The notes: generated by a model from the sequence alone, not told the origin. 12,500 nt of DNA from Glandiceps talaboti (GCF_964340395.1 NC_135557.1:22421225-22433724); one strand, 5' to 3'. Positions 1-8,092 are shown, counted from the first letter of the stretch. Numbers and translations: made by a program.

Positions 1-346
1 TTTATAATTCAGGTCATACAGGTGTTTCCATCAACGGTAAATCTAAAACGAATCAGGGTGTTTAATTTGGAAAAGACATATTTGGCGACAGTTAGATAGA
101 CCAAACAAATAAGTCTGGGGATGTATTTTATTCGGATCTTCATTTCGACGCCATGAACAAATCAGTTAATACAATCCTGTACCGTTTACCACCAGTATTC
201 ATTCACAAAATAAAGAACAAAATTGATTTTTATCTGTCCTCACCCCCAAACAATCTAAGTCATCATTGAGCTGTGGTTGAAAGTCAATTACTATCTATTG
301 TATGTCTCAGACCTTTGATTTGACTTCACTGACTTTATGGTCCTAC
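1..346. other. Non-coding stretch, nothing recognised
   Basis: AT-rich sequence with no domain, RNA gene or repeat that I recognise on either strand. It would be intron if the candidate minus-strand exon immediately to its right is real. Confidence 0.4.
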
Positions 347-418
347 CTTTATGTGGCGAACTTGGTCCATTATTCCACGAAGTGTTTCTTTCTCTCATGA
401 AACCACCATATGACGTAT
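347..418 (-). CDS. Candidate 72-bp phase-1/phase-1 exon containing YGGFM
   Basis: On the minus strand a pyrimidine-rich acceptor (…CGTATTTTCAG) precedes 72 bases of open frame, followed by a good donor (AAAG|GTAGGA). Both borders are phase 1, so the exon is frame-preserving. It encodes about 24 residues, roughly TSYGGFMRERN followed by TSWNNGPSSPHK, rich in Ser, Asn, Pro and basic residues and without cysteines. The five residues YGGFM equal Met-enkephalin, but the dibasic cleavage site normally before that peptide is absent (Ser precedes the Tyr), so a peptide precursor is unlikely on this evidence. A linker or stalk exon of an extracellular protein fits equally well. No partner exon was firmly identified; a phase-1 donor at 1600/1601 on the same strand could belong to the same gene. 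Splice borders and open frame are seen; the exon call is inference. Confidence 0.25.
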
Positions 419-456
419 CTGAAAATACGATTGAAAGTAGCAACTGATAAATAGAA

Positions 457-520
457 CATACATACATACATACATACATACATACATACATACATACATA
501 CATACATACATACATACATA
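457..520. repeat. (CATA)16 microsatellite
   Basis: Sixteen uninterrupted CATA tetramers. They lie about 39 bp upstream (minus strand) of the candidate exon acceptor. The Cys-Met-Tyr-Val run read through them on the minus strand is an artefact of the repeat. Confidence 0.95.
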
Positions 521-1600
521 AACACGGTCTACATGTTCTTGACTGATGAATGTTTACATAAAGTATTAATTTGTCACTAGAAGCCACCGTGCGTGTTGTC
601 GAAGGACAGTCAAGTTAGGGGAACTATTAATTACGAATACGACATGATTATAAACCTTGAACGATAATGTTGAAATTCATGACAATTCTTGAATAATTTC
701 GTATAAAACATGGTTCCACTTTTAAAAAAAAATAACTTAAAACGACAGTTTAACATACGGATAAGAGTTGATATTTCTGGATTACATTGTACGTTACATC
801 GATGGTTATAAGGTCGGAATTGACGGCGATGGAACATGGCGTATGGAATACAGGAAATGGTGGCACCTGCGTGTATCTCAATTTCCCAATGAAACATAGA
901 AATGCAAGTATTGAAGTACTTTTCACAGGTTGAACACACGTAACATTGCAAACTATGTCGTGCAACCCGTACCGTGTGCGTTCTCAAAGAACCGAATAAT
1001 GAACGGCTCTGTGTCAACAATACAAGTTTCGAAGTACCCAGTGGATTGTATTGTATGCAACAGGAGATATACTGAATATAGCATATTAGAATAACATACT
1101 TAGGTGTAGACTTGCTGTATGCAATGATGTATCTGGATATAACTATTTTAGAATTTAAGGACCATTTTATCGTAGTCAGGAAAACGCAGACAATTGCAAG
1201 CTGATTCTTCCCGTCTTAATTAGTCATACTGTCTATATTTCACCTTCATACTATAGTTCAACTTTATTGACAATGTCTGAACAAAATGAAGTTATTAGTT
1301 TACTTCCCTGTATTGTCTTTCATACCATTCACATCAAAGAATGATTTCTATATTAATTTTGTCGTAATCGATCCATTAATTTACTTATTCATCTACCTAA
1401 TTATGCATTTACTAATTGGTTAATTTAATTGTATAAATTTGATAACTGATTTGGGTAAACGGAATTGCAAAGTATGTTGATGTTTATGCAACGATGGAAT
1501 TGGTTTAACGAGCATCTTTCGAATGGAAATATAAATAGGTGATAATGAAACAAATAGTCGTTATGACTGACAAATGGAAGTATTATTAAAAAGATCTTAC
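521..1600. other. AT-rich non-coding stretch with weak coding hints
   Basis: No gene can be called. About 905-952 on the minus strand reads LQCYVCSTCEKYFNTC, which resembles the start of a Ly6 domain, but no usable acceptor precedes it and no CC..CN ending follows. 1370-1435 has a cluster of TAAT/ATTA homeodomain-type cores, not surprising in such AT-rich DNA. No RNA gene or dispersed repeat was recognised. Confidence 0.35.
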
Positions 1601-1688
1601 CTGTGGCGGTCAGAAACATACTTCTGTCGAAGGCTGATGCTGTATATGCATACGAGCACTCACACTGGGCACCCTTCGTTTCTTGCAT
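1601..1688 (-). CDS. Weak candidate exon ending at a strong donor
   Basis: The minus strand has a near-consensus donor, ACAG|GTAAGA, at the low-coordinate end of a frame that stays open back to about 1709. The frame reads roughly MQETKGAQCECSYAYTASAF and then DRSMFLTATG, leaving a phase-1 split codon. The start shown is simply the first ATG. The peptide is not hydrophobic enough for a signal peptide and matches no family I know. No convincing acceptor lies upstream, so it is either a first coding exon or a chance donor. Confidence 0.12.
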
Positions 1689-1748
1689 CAAAACTCCCGG
1701 TGTTAATTTTCAAATTGAGATAATCTGAATTATATTTGACTATTTCAG

Positions 1749-1893
1749 CGGTGACGAATACAAGAGTGTGGGTCCGAAAGGCGATGGTGTTGATGATATG
1801 TATGATATGATGACGGTATACTGTTATTTTAACGAGAATATTGGCTCACTTGGTTTGAGTCGAAACGATCGTCGTACTTGTTGGGGTGTCTGA
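1749..1893 (+). CDS. Weak candidate exon after a good acceptor
   Basis: A consensus-like acceptor (TTTGACTATTTCAG) is followed on the plus strand by about 48 open codons beginning GDEYKSVGPKGDGVDDMYDM and ending at TGA. The first part is acidic and Gly-rich, plausible as protein; a GT that could serve as donor follows the ATG-ATG-ACG codons. No partner exon, no recognised domain, and the frame is short, so this is only a candidate. Confidence 0.12.
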
Positions 1894-2119
1894 ATACAAC
1901 TTGCAGGAAAAAAAGCTCTGTTGTTTTTTATGTCGACTTTGTGTATTCGTGAACGTGTCGGTACAAACGTATCTCGCTGTGTGAGACTAGTATAGATTGT
2001 TGACGTTTTGCTGTGGTGGAGGTGGAGATACGAACCAGTACAATGTCGATTAATGATAAGCCAAGTATCGCAGTCATATCCCCTTTTATTGTACTATAAC
2101 TATTATGCGAGGTGCTGTC

Positions 2120-2269
2120 AGCCAATCAGCGAGCGTATTTGATAATTATGTCAATTTGTTTGACAAACTTAATCATAGCTAAGTCAGTGATTATGATTGG
2201 GCGGTGATGGACGCCATTTTACGCCAAACTACACACAACAGTCGCGTGCCTCGGTTTCATTATGCAAAT
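2120..2269. promoter_or_regulatory. Cluster of promoter-type motifs (CCAAT pair, YY1-like, octamer)
   Basis: A full NF-Y type site AGCCAATCAG lies at 2120-2129. An inverted CCAAT (ATTGG beside GGCGG) lies at 2196-2200. CGCCATTTT at 2212-2220 is the reverse of the YY1 core AAAATGGCG. A perfect octamer ATGCAAAT lies at 2262-2269. No TATA box is obvious. The motifs are seen; promoter function and direction are inference, and no firmly called gene starts beside them. Confidence 0.25.
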
Positions 2270-2741
2270 GAATTTGACACTCCCCTGACAATAGAACATA
2301 GGTTTGAACAAAAGGCAATGAGTGGAATGAGAGAAGGCTGGGATTTCTTACTCTATTGTACACTTGACTACAAAAGACACACCACGATTCGAAATCTTCC
2401 ATTTTCACAACTTGATCATTGTGTACGTTGTAATGTATAATCCTACAACAACTACGCATTGTACAACTTTTATTATTTACTTTCTATACCTTGCATTAAT
2501 AGAGGTAACGACGAGAACACAGCCGCCCTAGTCTAAAATGACAAAATATTGTCCGAGTGTTTTCACCTTCCTGACACGCCTTTGTATCAACCTCACATCG
2601 ACTTCTTTACGGATAATTAAAGTGAAACCGTCCGGGGACAGCCAGCTAAATCTAAAGCAGGCTTTATTGGCGACTAAGCTAGGACTAATCATACAAATCA
2701 GGTCAAATTTGCAATTAGAATTATCTAAATTATCGTCTGTC

Positions 2742-2744
<3 letters not shown>
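2270..2744. other. Non-coding stretch with unsupported short open frames
   Basis: Open frames of 76-107 codons run on both strands here, overlapping one another, with no recognisable domain, signal peptide or convincing splice borders. One of them gains its length from reading the GA tract as Glu-Arg. I regard them as chance. Confidence 0.35.

Positions 2745-2808
<64 letters not shown>
2745..2808. repeat. (GA)32 microsatellite
   Basis: Thirty-two perfect GA dimers running directly into an eleven-base G run that starts the neighbouring hairpin. Confidence 0.95.
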
Positions 2809-2819
<11 letters not shown>

Positions 2820-2845
2820 ACCTTGAGGAGAAGCTCCCCCCCCCC
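2809..2845. repeat. G11/C10 hairpin with six-base loop
   Basis: Eleven Gs and ten Cs flank ACCTT-GAGGAG-AAGCT. The inner five-base arms pair with a single mismatch (C opposite C), so the whole block can fold into one stem with the loop GAGGAG. The inner pairing shows that the G and C runs are not merely two independent homopolymers. Confidence 0.7.
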
Positions 2846-3290
2846 AATATATTATACATAGGACTCGAAATATATAGTAATCATAATAGAATAAAAAAGA
2901 TGGGTGAAAAAATTATTATCATTATCCAACACATTTAATAAAAAACTAATATCACATCATTGTTCTGTATGAAGATCATAATATCAAAAATTCATTACAC
3001 ATGTTTTATTGTCAAAGATAAAAACCAACACAATAGTGAGAAATACCAACAATACATATTTGAAGCCCTGTCTGACAAAAAATTAACGATAAATCTATTC
3101 AAACTGTGAACAGTTACTGCAGGGATACATGTTAGTTTTTAATTTTGTTCAGAATTTCAGCGGCTGTTTAACAAAAAAAAGTACAAAAGAGAACACAGAT
3201 TACATAAAAAATGACAAGAAATTAAAGTACAAGAGAGTATTTAGTGAGAAGGGTATGTCTGTTCTAGTTAACGACTTTGTCAAAAGTAGT
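2846..3290. other. AT-rich non-coding stretch
   Basis: Very AT-rich, with AATAAA-type hexamers on the plus strand near 2889 and 2937 that could be polyadenylation signals but have no gene upstream. Apart from the small palindrome AACTGT-GA-ACAGTT near 3102-3115, nothing is recognised. Confidence 0.4.
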
Positions 3291-3291
3291 A

Positions 3292-3380
3292 ACCGTGGCA
3301 CCCGTACAGACTTCGGATTCCCGGGACCGTGACCGTTGAGTCGCAAGTGCGCGCTATCGGACTACTGCCCTCTCGTGGTG
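3292..3380 (-). mobile_element. Possible tRNA-derived SINE head, degenerate
   Basis: A GC-rich patch stands out from AT-rich flanks. Read on the minus strand it runs through a GGGCAGTAG…GATAGCGCGC segment resembling a tRNA D-arm/A-box region, then CTTGCGACTC, AACGGTCACGG and GGTCCCGGGAATCCGAAG. The last resembles the CCCGGGTTCGAATCC B-box end of tRNA-derived SINEs but with the TTCG core disturbed. It does not fold as a complete tRNA, so a SINE fragment is the best reading. The same start contains CCACGAGAGGGCAG, close to the CTCF core, an alternative explanation for the patch. Only one copy is in the window, so the repeat status is untested. Confidence 0.35.
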
Positions 3381-4058
3381 GATTTTTTTTTAAATTTATT
3401 AAATTTACGCACAAAAAATTTACACCACAACCACAGAAGGGGAAATAAGACTCAAAAACAGGAAAAGAATTGGGAAAGAAAGAGAAAATAGCTGATGGCA
3501 AAAATAATTCATACATTGCACAAAATATTTTGCATCTCTCCCCATTTTTTTCAAGTGTTTATCTAAATTTCCCTTCTGCATTGCGATAAATTATTCAATT
3601 TTTTGGATTTGTCAAATATATATGCTTGGAATTCTACCCAAATTGGGATTTTCAGGTCCATGATAACTTTATAAATATACTTCTTAAATAGAAGGGAAAT
3701 GAAATTACATAAAATTGAAAGATTGCTGGTGGATATTATGAATTGTAATGTGACGTGGATCTAACATTCCTTGGCCGCTTGAAGTTAGTCATCGTCTTCA
3801 GACATTCGACGGTACTACTAGGTAAATTTCAAACCTCACAGACCAGTTTACGAGAAACGACCACTAAAAGACATTGTCATTACATTTACTGGGGGTTACC
3901 TTTTTAATCTGATAACTATTATAAAATTCAAAATAATTAATATTCAAGCCTAGCATCGAAGTAAATATACATTTCTACAAGTTTGTATTCTTAGGATTTT
4001 ATTATATTTTGAACCCAGGAATACTTCAGGGCCTTCTGATATGTTGACAAGTGCAAGT
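3381..4058. other. AT-rich non-coding stretch
   Basis: No coding region, RNA gene or repeat recognised on either strand. Short open frames on the minus strand lack domains and splice borders. Confidence 0.4.
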
Positions 4059-4272
4059 TGAGTGAGTGAGTGAGTGAGTGAGTGAGTGAGTGAGTGAGTG
4101 AGTGTGTGAGTGAGTGAGTGAGTGAGTGAGTGAGTGAGTGAGTGTGAGTGAGTGAGTGAGTGAGTGAGTGAGTGAGTGAGTGAGTGAGTGAGTGAGTGAG
4201 TGAGCGAGTGAGGTGAGTGAGTGAGTGAGTGAGTGAGTGAGTGAGTGAGTGAGTGAGTGAGTGAGTGAGTGA
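4059..4272. repeat. (GTGA)n tetranucleotide array, imperfect
   Basis: About 214 bp of GTGA units with a few interruptions (extra GT near 4103 and 4143, a C substitution at about 4205, and a phase slip near 4212). The Thr-His-Ser-Leu repeats read on the minus strand are artefacts. Confidence 0.95.
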
Positions 4273-4361
4273 CATAATAGTCGTTTATATAGTGTGACGA
4301 AATACCACGTTTAAGAATGACATTGAAGTTTTACTTGAATAAACTTTGTTTATAACCAGTT

Positions 4362-4643
4362 TAACGATGGCACGAGTCATGTGAAAGAGAGTGTTGAAAC
4401 AACTTGATTTGAAGGACGCCCCCATAGAGAAGCATACAAATGCGTTTGTTTTTTATATTGCAATGTGCTAACTTCTCCAACTAAATATTGGCATTTATAT
4501 TTAAAAGAACCATCGATTTAGAGGATCTCATATATAAATTATATTGAATGAATCTGTTGGCTATGATTAATTTATTGTTTGTTTTTTACTTGTAAGAAAA
4601 ACGTATTTTGACAAAGAAAATTCACAAATGTTATGGAAATATG

Positions 4644-4677
<34 letters not shown>

Positions 4678-4706
4678 GTTGTTGTTGTTGTTGTTGTTGT
4701 TGTTTT
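4362..4706 (+). repeat. Dispersed repeat, copy 1, with (ATT)n(GTT)n tail
   Basis: From TAACGATGG to AATTCACAAATG this stretch matches 5611-5905 closely. The best 100 bp (around GGACGCCCCCATAGAGAAG and CTTCTCCAACTAAATATTGG) differ at roughly 8 positions by eye, and the rest has small indels. Both copies end in trinucleotide microsatellite: here ATT repeats that switch to GTT. A shared body with a variable simple-repeat tail is typical of SINE or LINE 3' ends. The alternative is a tandem segmental duplication of the flank of the Ly6 gene, with a period of about 1.25 kb. Confidence 0.75.
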
Positions 4707-4722
4707 AAATCGAAAACCTCCA

Positions 4723-4791
4723 CTACGTTAGCACCGAAAATCGAAGTACCGTTGATAACCAACAGACGGAGTGATTGCATATACCATGGAA
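4723..4791 (-). pseudogene. Possible relic of a Ly6 terminal exon
   Basis: Immediately beyond copy 1 of the repeat, exactly where the intact Ly6 exon sits beyond copy 2, the minus strand reads H-G-I-C-N. It continues with a mildly hydrophobic stretch (CWLSTVLRFSVLT) and a TAG stop. The intact exon has G-D-L-C-N, then a hydrophobic GPI tail and a stop. Bases around the CN codons (ATTGCATA…CCATGG versus ATTGCATAAATCACCTTGG on the plus strand) and around the stop (TAGTGG) also align. Upstream the resemblance ends in a C/G homopolymer block. It is short enough to be chance, so this is a weak call. Confidence 0.2.
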
Positions 4792-5610
4792 TGCCCCCCC
4801 CTCCCCCAAATAAAATTGTTGTTTTGGCTGGCTGTTAGCTTTTGCTGTCATGGGCCTTCAAATACTAGTGAGTTAGTTTGCATTATTTAATGATACAAGA
4901 ATTTCTGACCGTCGCCATGCCAACATTAACAAGCTGACCTGGTTACAAACAAGGACAGTAAACACTTAAATTGGGTTATTTTAATGTGACTTGGTAACAC
5001 ATGGTGGAAGTACAGTTGCATTCCCTGTTTGTAACATATTTTAATTGTTACTGCTTACATGTCGACAGTTGTACTACATTCTTCAAATTACATTTACAGT
5101 TTTTAATCACTAACCAACTTGAAGGTAAAATATATACAAATAAAAATCATCTATTTATTAGCAATACTAGATTGTTGACATTACAACATACAGATAGAAA
5201 AGATAGTAATACTCTATCTCGTACAGATTTATAAACCAACCTCTATATCAAAATATTCCTGCGAATATGGTAAGCCCCCCCCCCCCTCAAAAAAAAAAAT
5301 GTGTGGTTCCGGTTATCCGACCCCACCTAGTTTTGCACTGCCGATCCTACATTTTTATTTTACATATACTTAAGAAAAAATAATAAAATCGCGAAAATTG
5401 TGAAGTCTCGCAATATAATTAGTGCGGAAACTGACATCAACTTAACAAGACAATATAAAAGTGTTCTTCCAATCTGTAATGGCTGTACATCTGTTGGGAA
5501 GAAACCAATAACACATAGACCATATGGAAAACAATGGAAAACATAACTACCATAACTACTAGACACTCACATATGAAAATAAAATACATAACAATAATAA
5601 TAACGTATAA
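4792..5610. other. Non-coding stretch with C/A homopolymer block
   Basis: Includes a C9-T-C5 run near 4794-4805 and a C12-TC-A11 block at 5275-5299 followed by a mixed segment (GGTTCCGGTTATCCGACC…). That segment looks like part of a dispersed repeat but has no second copy here. Open frames of 67-77 codons in this stretch have no domain or splice support. Confidence 0.35.
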
Positions 5611-5907
5611 TAACGATGGTAAAAGTCATGTCATGCGAAAGAGTGAATTGAAACAACTTGAATTGAAGGACGCCCCCATAGAGAAGTATGTAAATGCGTT
5701 TGTTTTTATATTGGCGTGTGCTAACTTCTCCAACTAAATATTGGCATTTATAAAAAATCACCGTCAAGATGATTTAGAGGATCTCATATACATGACATGG
5801 AATTAATCTAATGGCTATGACTGATTAATTAATTGTTTGCTTGTTTTTTGTTTGTTTGTAAGAAAAAAATATTTTGACAAAGAAAATTCACAAATGTTTT
5901 GGAAACA

Positions 5908-5943
<36 letters not shown>

Positions 5944-5946
5944 GTG

Positions 5947-6002
<56 letters not shown>
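5611..6002 (+). repeat. Dispersed repeat, copy 2, with (TGT)n and (TG)31 tail
   Basis: The second copy of the repeat described at 4362. Its tail is TGT trinucleotides (about 5909-5940) followed by about 31 TG dimers with one TGCG interruption (5941-6002). Relative to copy 1 the ATT part is missing and a TG part is added. The tail ends five bases from the stop codon of the Ly6 gene on the opposite strand, so in that gene's transcript the 3' UTR would start with a CA repeat and then antisense repeat DNA. A frame reading LKQLELKDAPIEKYVNAF is shared in part with copy 1 but is too short to call coding. Confidence 0.8.
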
Positions 6003-6005
<3 letters not shown>

Positions 6006-6006
6006 T

Positions 6007-6275
6007 TTAGTGAGGGTGGAAGACCACTATCATCAATACTGCGATCATCAGTGTCCCCATATTGGCCATCACGATAGTATCACCACTAGTAGGACCTTCA
6101 GCATCTTCATTGCATAAATCACCTTGGCAACATGAGAAGCATTGCCAAGTATGAACGTCGCTTTTGCAATAGTAATTTATTCCAACTTCTTTAACTTGGG
6201 CCTTACAGTCTTCATTGCTATGAGCACTATACGTACCAAAACAGCCCTTGTTAATCTTGAATTTGTCAGTATCGC
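6007..6275 (-). CDS. Ly6/uPAR-family GPI-anchored protein, terminal exon
   Basis: Second half of a three-finger (LU) domain plus GPI-anchor signal. A good acceptor (TTTCCTGTTTCTCATTTGCAG) opens the exon in phase 1, and the split Gly codon joins in frame to the exon at 7931-8092. It encodes about 88 residues: a GC motif, DC, YYC, then the diagnostic QCFSCC-x4-CN ending (CCQGDLCN). A small-residue region follows (GPTSGD, likely anchor attachment site), then about 20 hydrophobic residues (MGTLMIAVLMIVVF) and a stop, the classic GPI signal. The mature product should be tethered to the outer cell surface. Ly6 proteins act as receptor modulators, adhesion or immune molecules; the ligand cannot be told from sequence. 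With the preceding exon the domain has twelve cysteines, two more than the usual ten. The stop codon abuts a CA-repeat. The signal-peptide exon was not found. Confidence 0.88.
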
Positions 6276-6897
6276 CTGCAAATGAGAAACAGGAAATCAT
6301 AAAACAAATGACTAAAGTTAGAAAACAGAACATTACTCAATTTGAACTTGATATGTATATACAGTGAGTTTCAAATACCGTTCAACTTTTCTGTTTGATA
6401 CAACCATGCAGAAACAAAACATGCTACAATTAAAGATACCAAGATTGAATGAGTACAGTTTCTTGCTGCTACATTTTGTGTAAATGAAATTCATAGACAG
6501 TAGAGAATTAGAACTACACATGCCACAAATCAAATGGACACCACAAAGGACATTTTACGCGCCATTCATCTATCTGGTATTTGATACTAAGAAATACATT
6601 GGCGCCCGAATGTCTGTATGGAGTTGCAATATATTAAATGGTTTATTTCACATAGACGAAATGTAGCAAAACAAAATGCAATCTTGCTATTGAAGTGTGA
6701 CGTACCCAATTTATTGTTGGTTTCTGCATGGTTGTATCAAACTAGAAAGGTGAATGGTGTTGTGAAATTCACTGTGTATACAAAATAAACACTATAGGAA
6801 AGACTATATGGTTTTTAAATAGGCGACACGACGTCGTTTTGTATCTCACACAATGAATATAAAGCATCGAGAGCATACACACACTTGAAATGTTACA

Positions 6898-6992
6898 TTT
6901 TATCACTGTGAACACAAATAAACAGTTTTGTGTTTGAATCTTCCTTGTATCATATGACAGCGATGTTAATCTGTGTTCACAGTGAGATAAAA
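6898..6992. repeat. Inverted repeat, arms about 27-29 bp
   Basis: TTTTATCACTGTGAACACA (6898-6916, extending to about 6924) is answered by TGTGTTCACAGTGAGATAAAA (ending 6992). The arms differ by a two-base indel and two substitutions, with a spacer of about 39 bp. It could be a small foldback or MITE-like remnant inside the Ly6 intron. Confidence 0.7.
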
Positions 6993-7121
6993 CGTATCAT
7001 TGTCTATAATTGCATGATATCAGTGTTTGTATTTTATTATTAATTTGATTTGTAGCAAGACATCATTTACAAAGAAAACTTACTTGTGTGAGACGTTAAA
7101 AATATCGTACTACCTATTTTA

Positions 7122-7248
7122 AAATCTATAGTCACTCTGGTTTGGTTGTACATAAATTTATAGTCACTCTGGTTTGGTTGTACATAAATCTATAGTCACT
7201 CTGGTTTGGTTGTACATAAATCTATAGTCACTCTGGTTTGGTAGTACA
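7122..7248. repeat. 32-bp minisatellite, four copies
   Basis: Four nearly identical units built on TATAGTCACTCTGGTTTGG followed by TTGTACATAAATC, with landmarks at 7131, 7163, 7195 and 7227, exactly 32 bp apart. One substitution in the second copy and a changed end in the last. Confidence 0.95.
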
Positions 7249-7322
7249 CGGTGTGCACACATCTTTATTATACACAAGTATGTATGTGATGTGAATACTT
7301 AATTATATGATGGCAAGTCTTC

Positions 7323-7422
7323 TATGTATGTATGTATGTATGTATGTATGTATGTATGTATGTATGTATGTATGTATGTATGTATGTATGTATGTATGTA
7401 TGTATGTATGTATGTATGTATG
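7323..7422. repeat. (TATG)25 microsatellite
   Basis: About 25 perfect TATG units. It is the same motif class as the CATA tract at 457 (CATA is its reverse complement). Confidence 0.95.
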
Positions 7423-7930
7423 TTTGATATGTGCAAATCATATACACGTTTCATGCACCCAATGTTATCTTTTCTGAAGACAACTGTGGCATTTCATACG
7501 TCTCAATGTAGTCTACTATTTTCATGAGTACACAACACTTTGTTATATTGTCAGTAAGTTGTGGGTAAAATGTTTTGTAAGAATGTTGAACAGTAAAGAT
7601 AAAAATATGCCTCCATATTTTTCTCAGCCAAGAAATTTAAGTGACTGAATTCGAAGTAGGAAGCCTTGACAATACAAGCATGAAGAAAAATAAGGTGGAA
7701 TAATATAATTGTACCTGTGTAGGCATGATTTATAAAAAAAATGAGGGGGGGGGGGTGATTTCGAATTGGAATGTTTGATCACATTAGAACCATATAGACA
7801 CGACGTGTTGCAATATAGAACGATGAGGTTATAAAACCCATATTACTTTACCCAAACGTGTTCAACCTGGTTTGGTTTGCGTGTGGTATAACAATGCTTG
7901 TATCTGTGTTTAGCCAATAAAATAACCTAC

Positions 7931-8092
7931 CATTGTATGACACCCGAGTGTAACAAGTGTCATAGCTTTCATTAGCTTTGAGATTGCCATCATCACACGT
8001 ATACTCTTCTAAGCATTCTTTGTTGTCATTGGCAACTCTGTTGGTATCTCCAGTATACTGTTCTGAGCATCGGTAACATTTCAATGCATAAC
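7931..8092 (-). CDS. Ly6/uPAR-family protein, first LU-domain exon
   Basis: This exon encodes the first half of the three-finger domain of the same cell-surface protein. The acceptor TGTATTTTATATCACAG opens it in phase 1, and the donor CAATG|GTAGGT closes it in phase 1 (162 bp, frame-preserving). The peptide begins GYALKCYRC, the standard LU opening of a mature protein just after signal cleavage. It continues with KEC, EEYTC and, near the end, DTCYTRVSYN. Six cysteines lie here and six in the terminal exon. An N-glycosylation sequon (NES) is present. The usual Ly6 layout is signal exon plus two domain exons, so one exon should lie at higher coordinates; I could not find it. A (GATT)15 tract sits about 31 bp before the acceptor on the minus strand. 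The split-codon join to the terminal exon is exact. Confidence 0.85.

Larger units (their letters stand above)
6276..7930 (-). other. Intron of the Ly6 gene (1655 bp), repeat-rich
   Basis: Bounded by the donor CAATG|GTAGGT and the acceptor TCATTTGCAG on the minus strand, both phase 1. It holds a 95-bp inverted repeat, a four-copy 32-bp minisatellite, a (TATG)25 tract and an A/G homopolymer block (G11 at 7745-7755). Short open frames inside it have no domain support. Confidence 0.8.

Noticed and set aside
291-587. 98-codon minus-strand frame with Cys-Met-Tyr-Val repeats as one gene
   Set aside because: Its length depends on reading through the CATA microsatellite; only the 72-bp spliced segment inside it has exon-like borders.
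631-1020. 129-codon minus-strand frame as a complete protein
   Set aside because: No signal peptide, no splice support and no domain beyond a short Ly6-like match; competing frames are equally open.
1370-1435. Homeodomain site cluster as an enhancer
   Set aside because: TAAT cores are expected often in DNA this AT-rich; no spacing pattern or other support.
3292-3380. A functional tRNA gene
   Set aside because: The T-arm core is disturbed and no complete cloverleaf with paired acceptor arms can be drawn.
3991-4275. Minus-strand frame of Thr-His-Ser-Leu repeats
   Set aside because: Translation of the GTGA array; a four-base repeat stays open in any frame lacking a stop.
5874-6117. Leu-rich and Cys-rich plus-strand frames
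   Set aside because: Produced by TGT and TG microsatellites; they lie opposite the real Ly6 terminal exon.
7122-7248. 32-bp repeats as a CRISPR array
   Set aside because: The units are directly adjacent with no unique spacers, so this is a minisatellite.
7324-7527. Plus-strand Met-Tyr-Val-Cys repeat frame
   Set aside because: Translation of the TATG tract inside the Ly6 intron.
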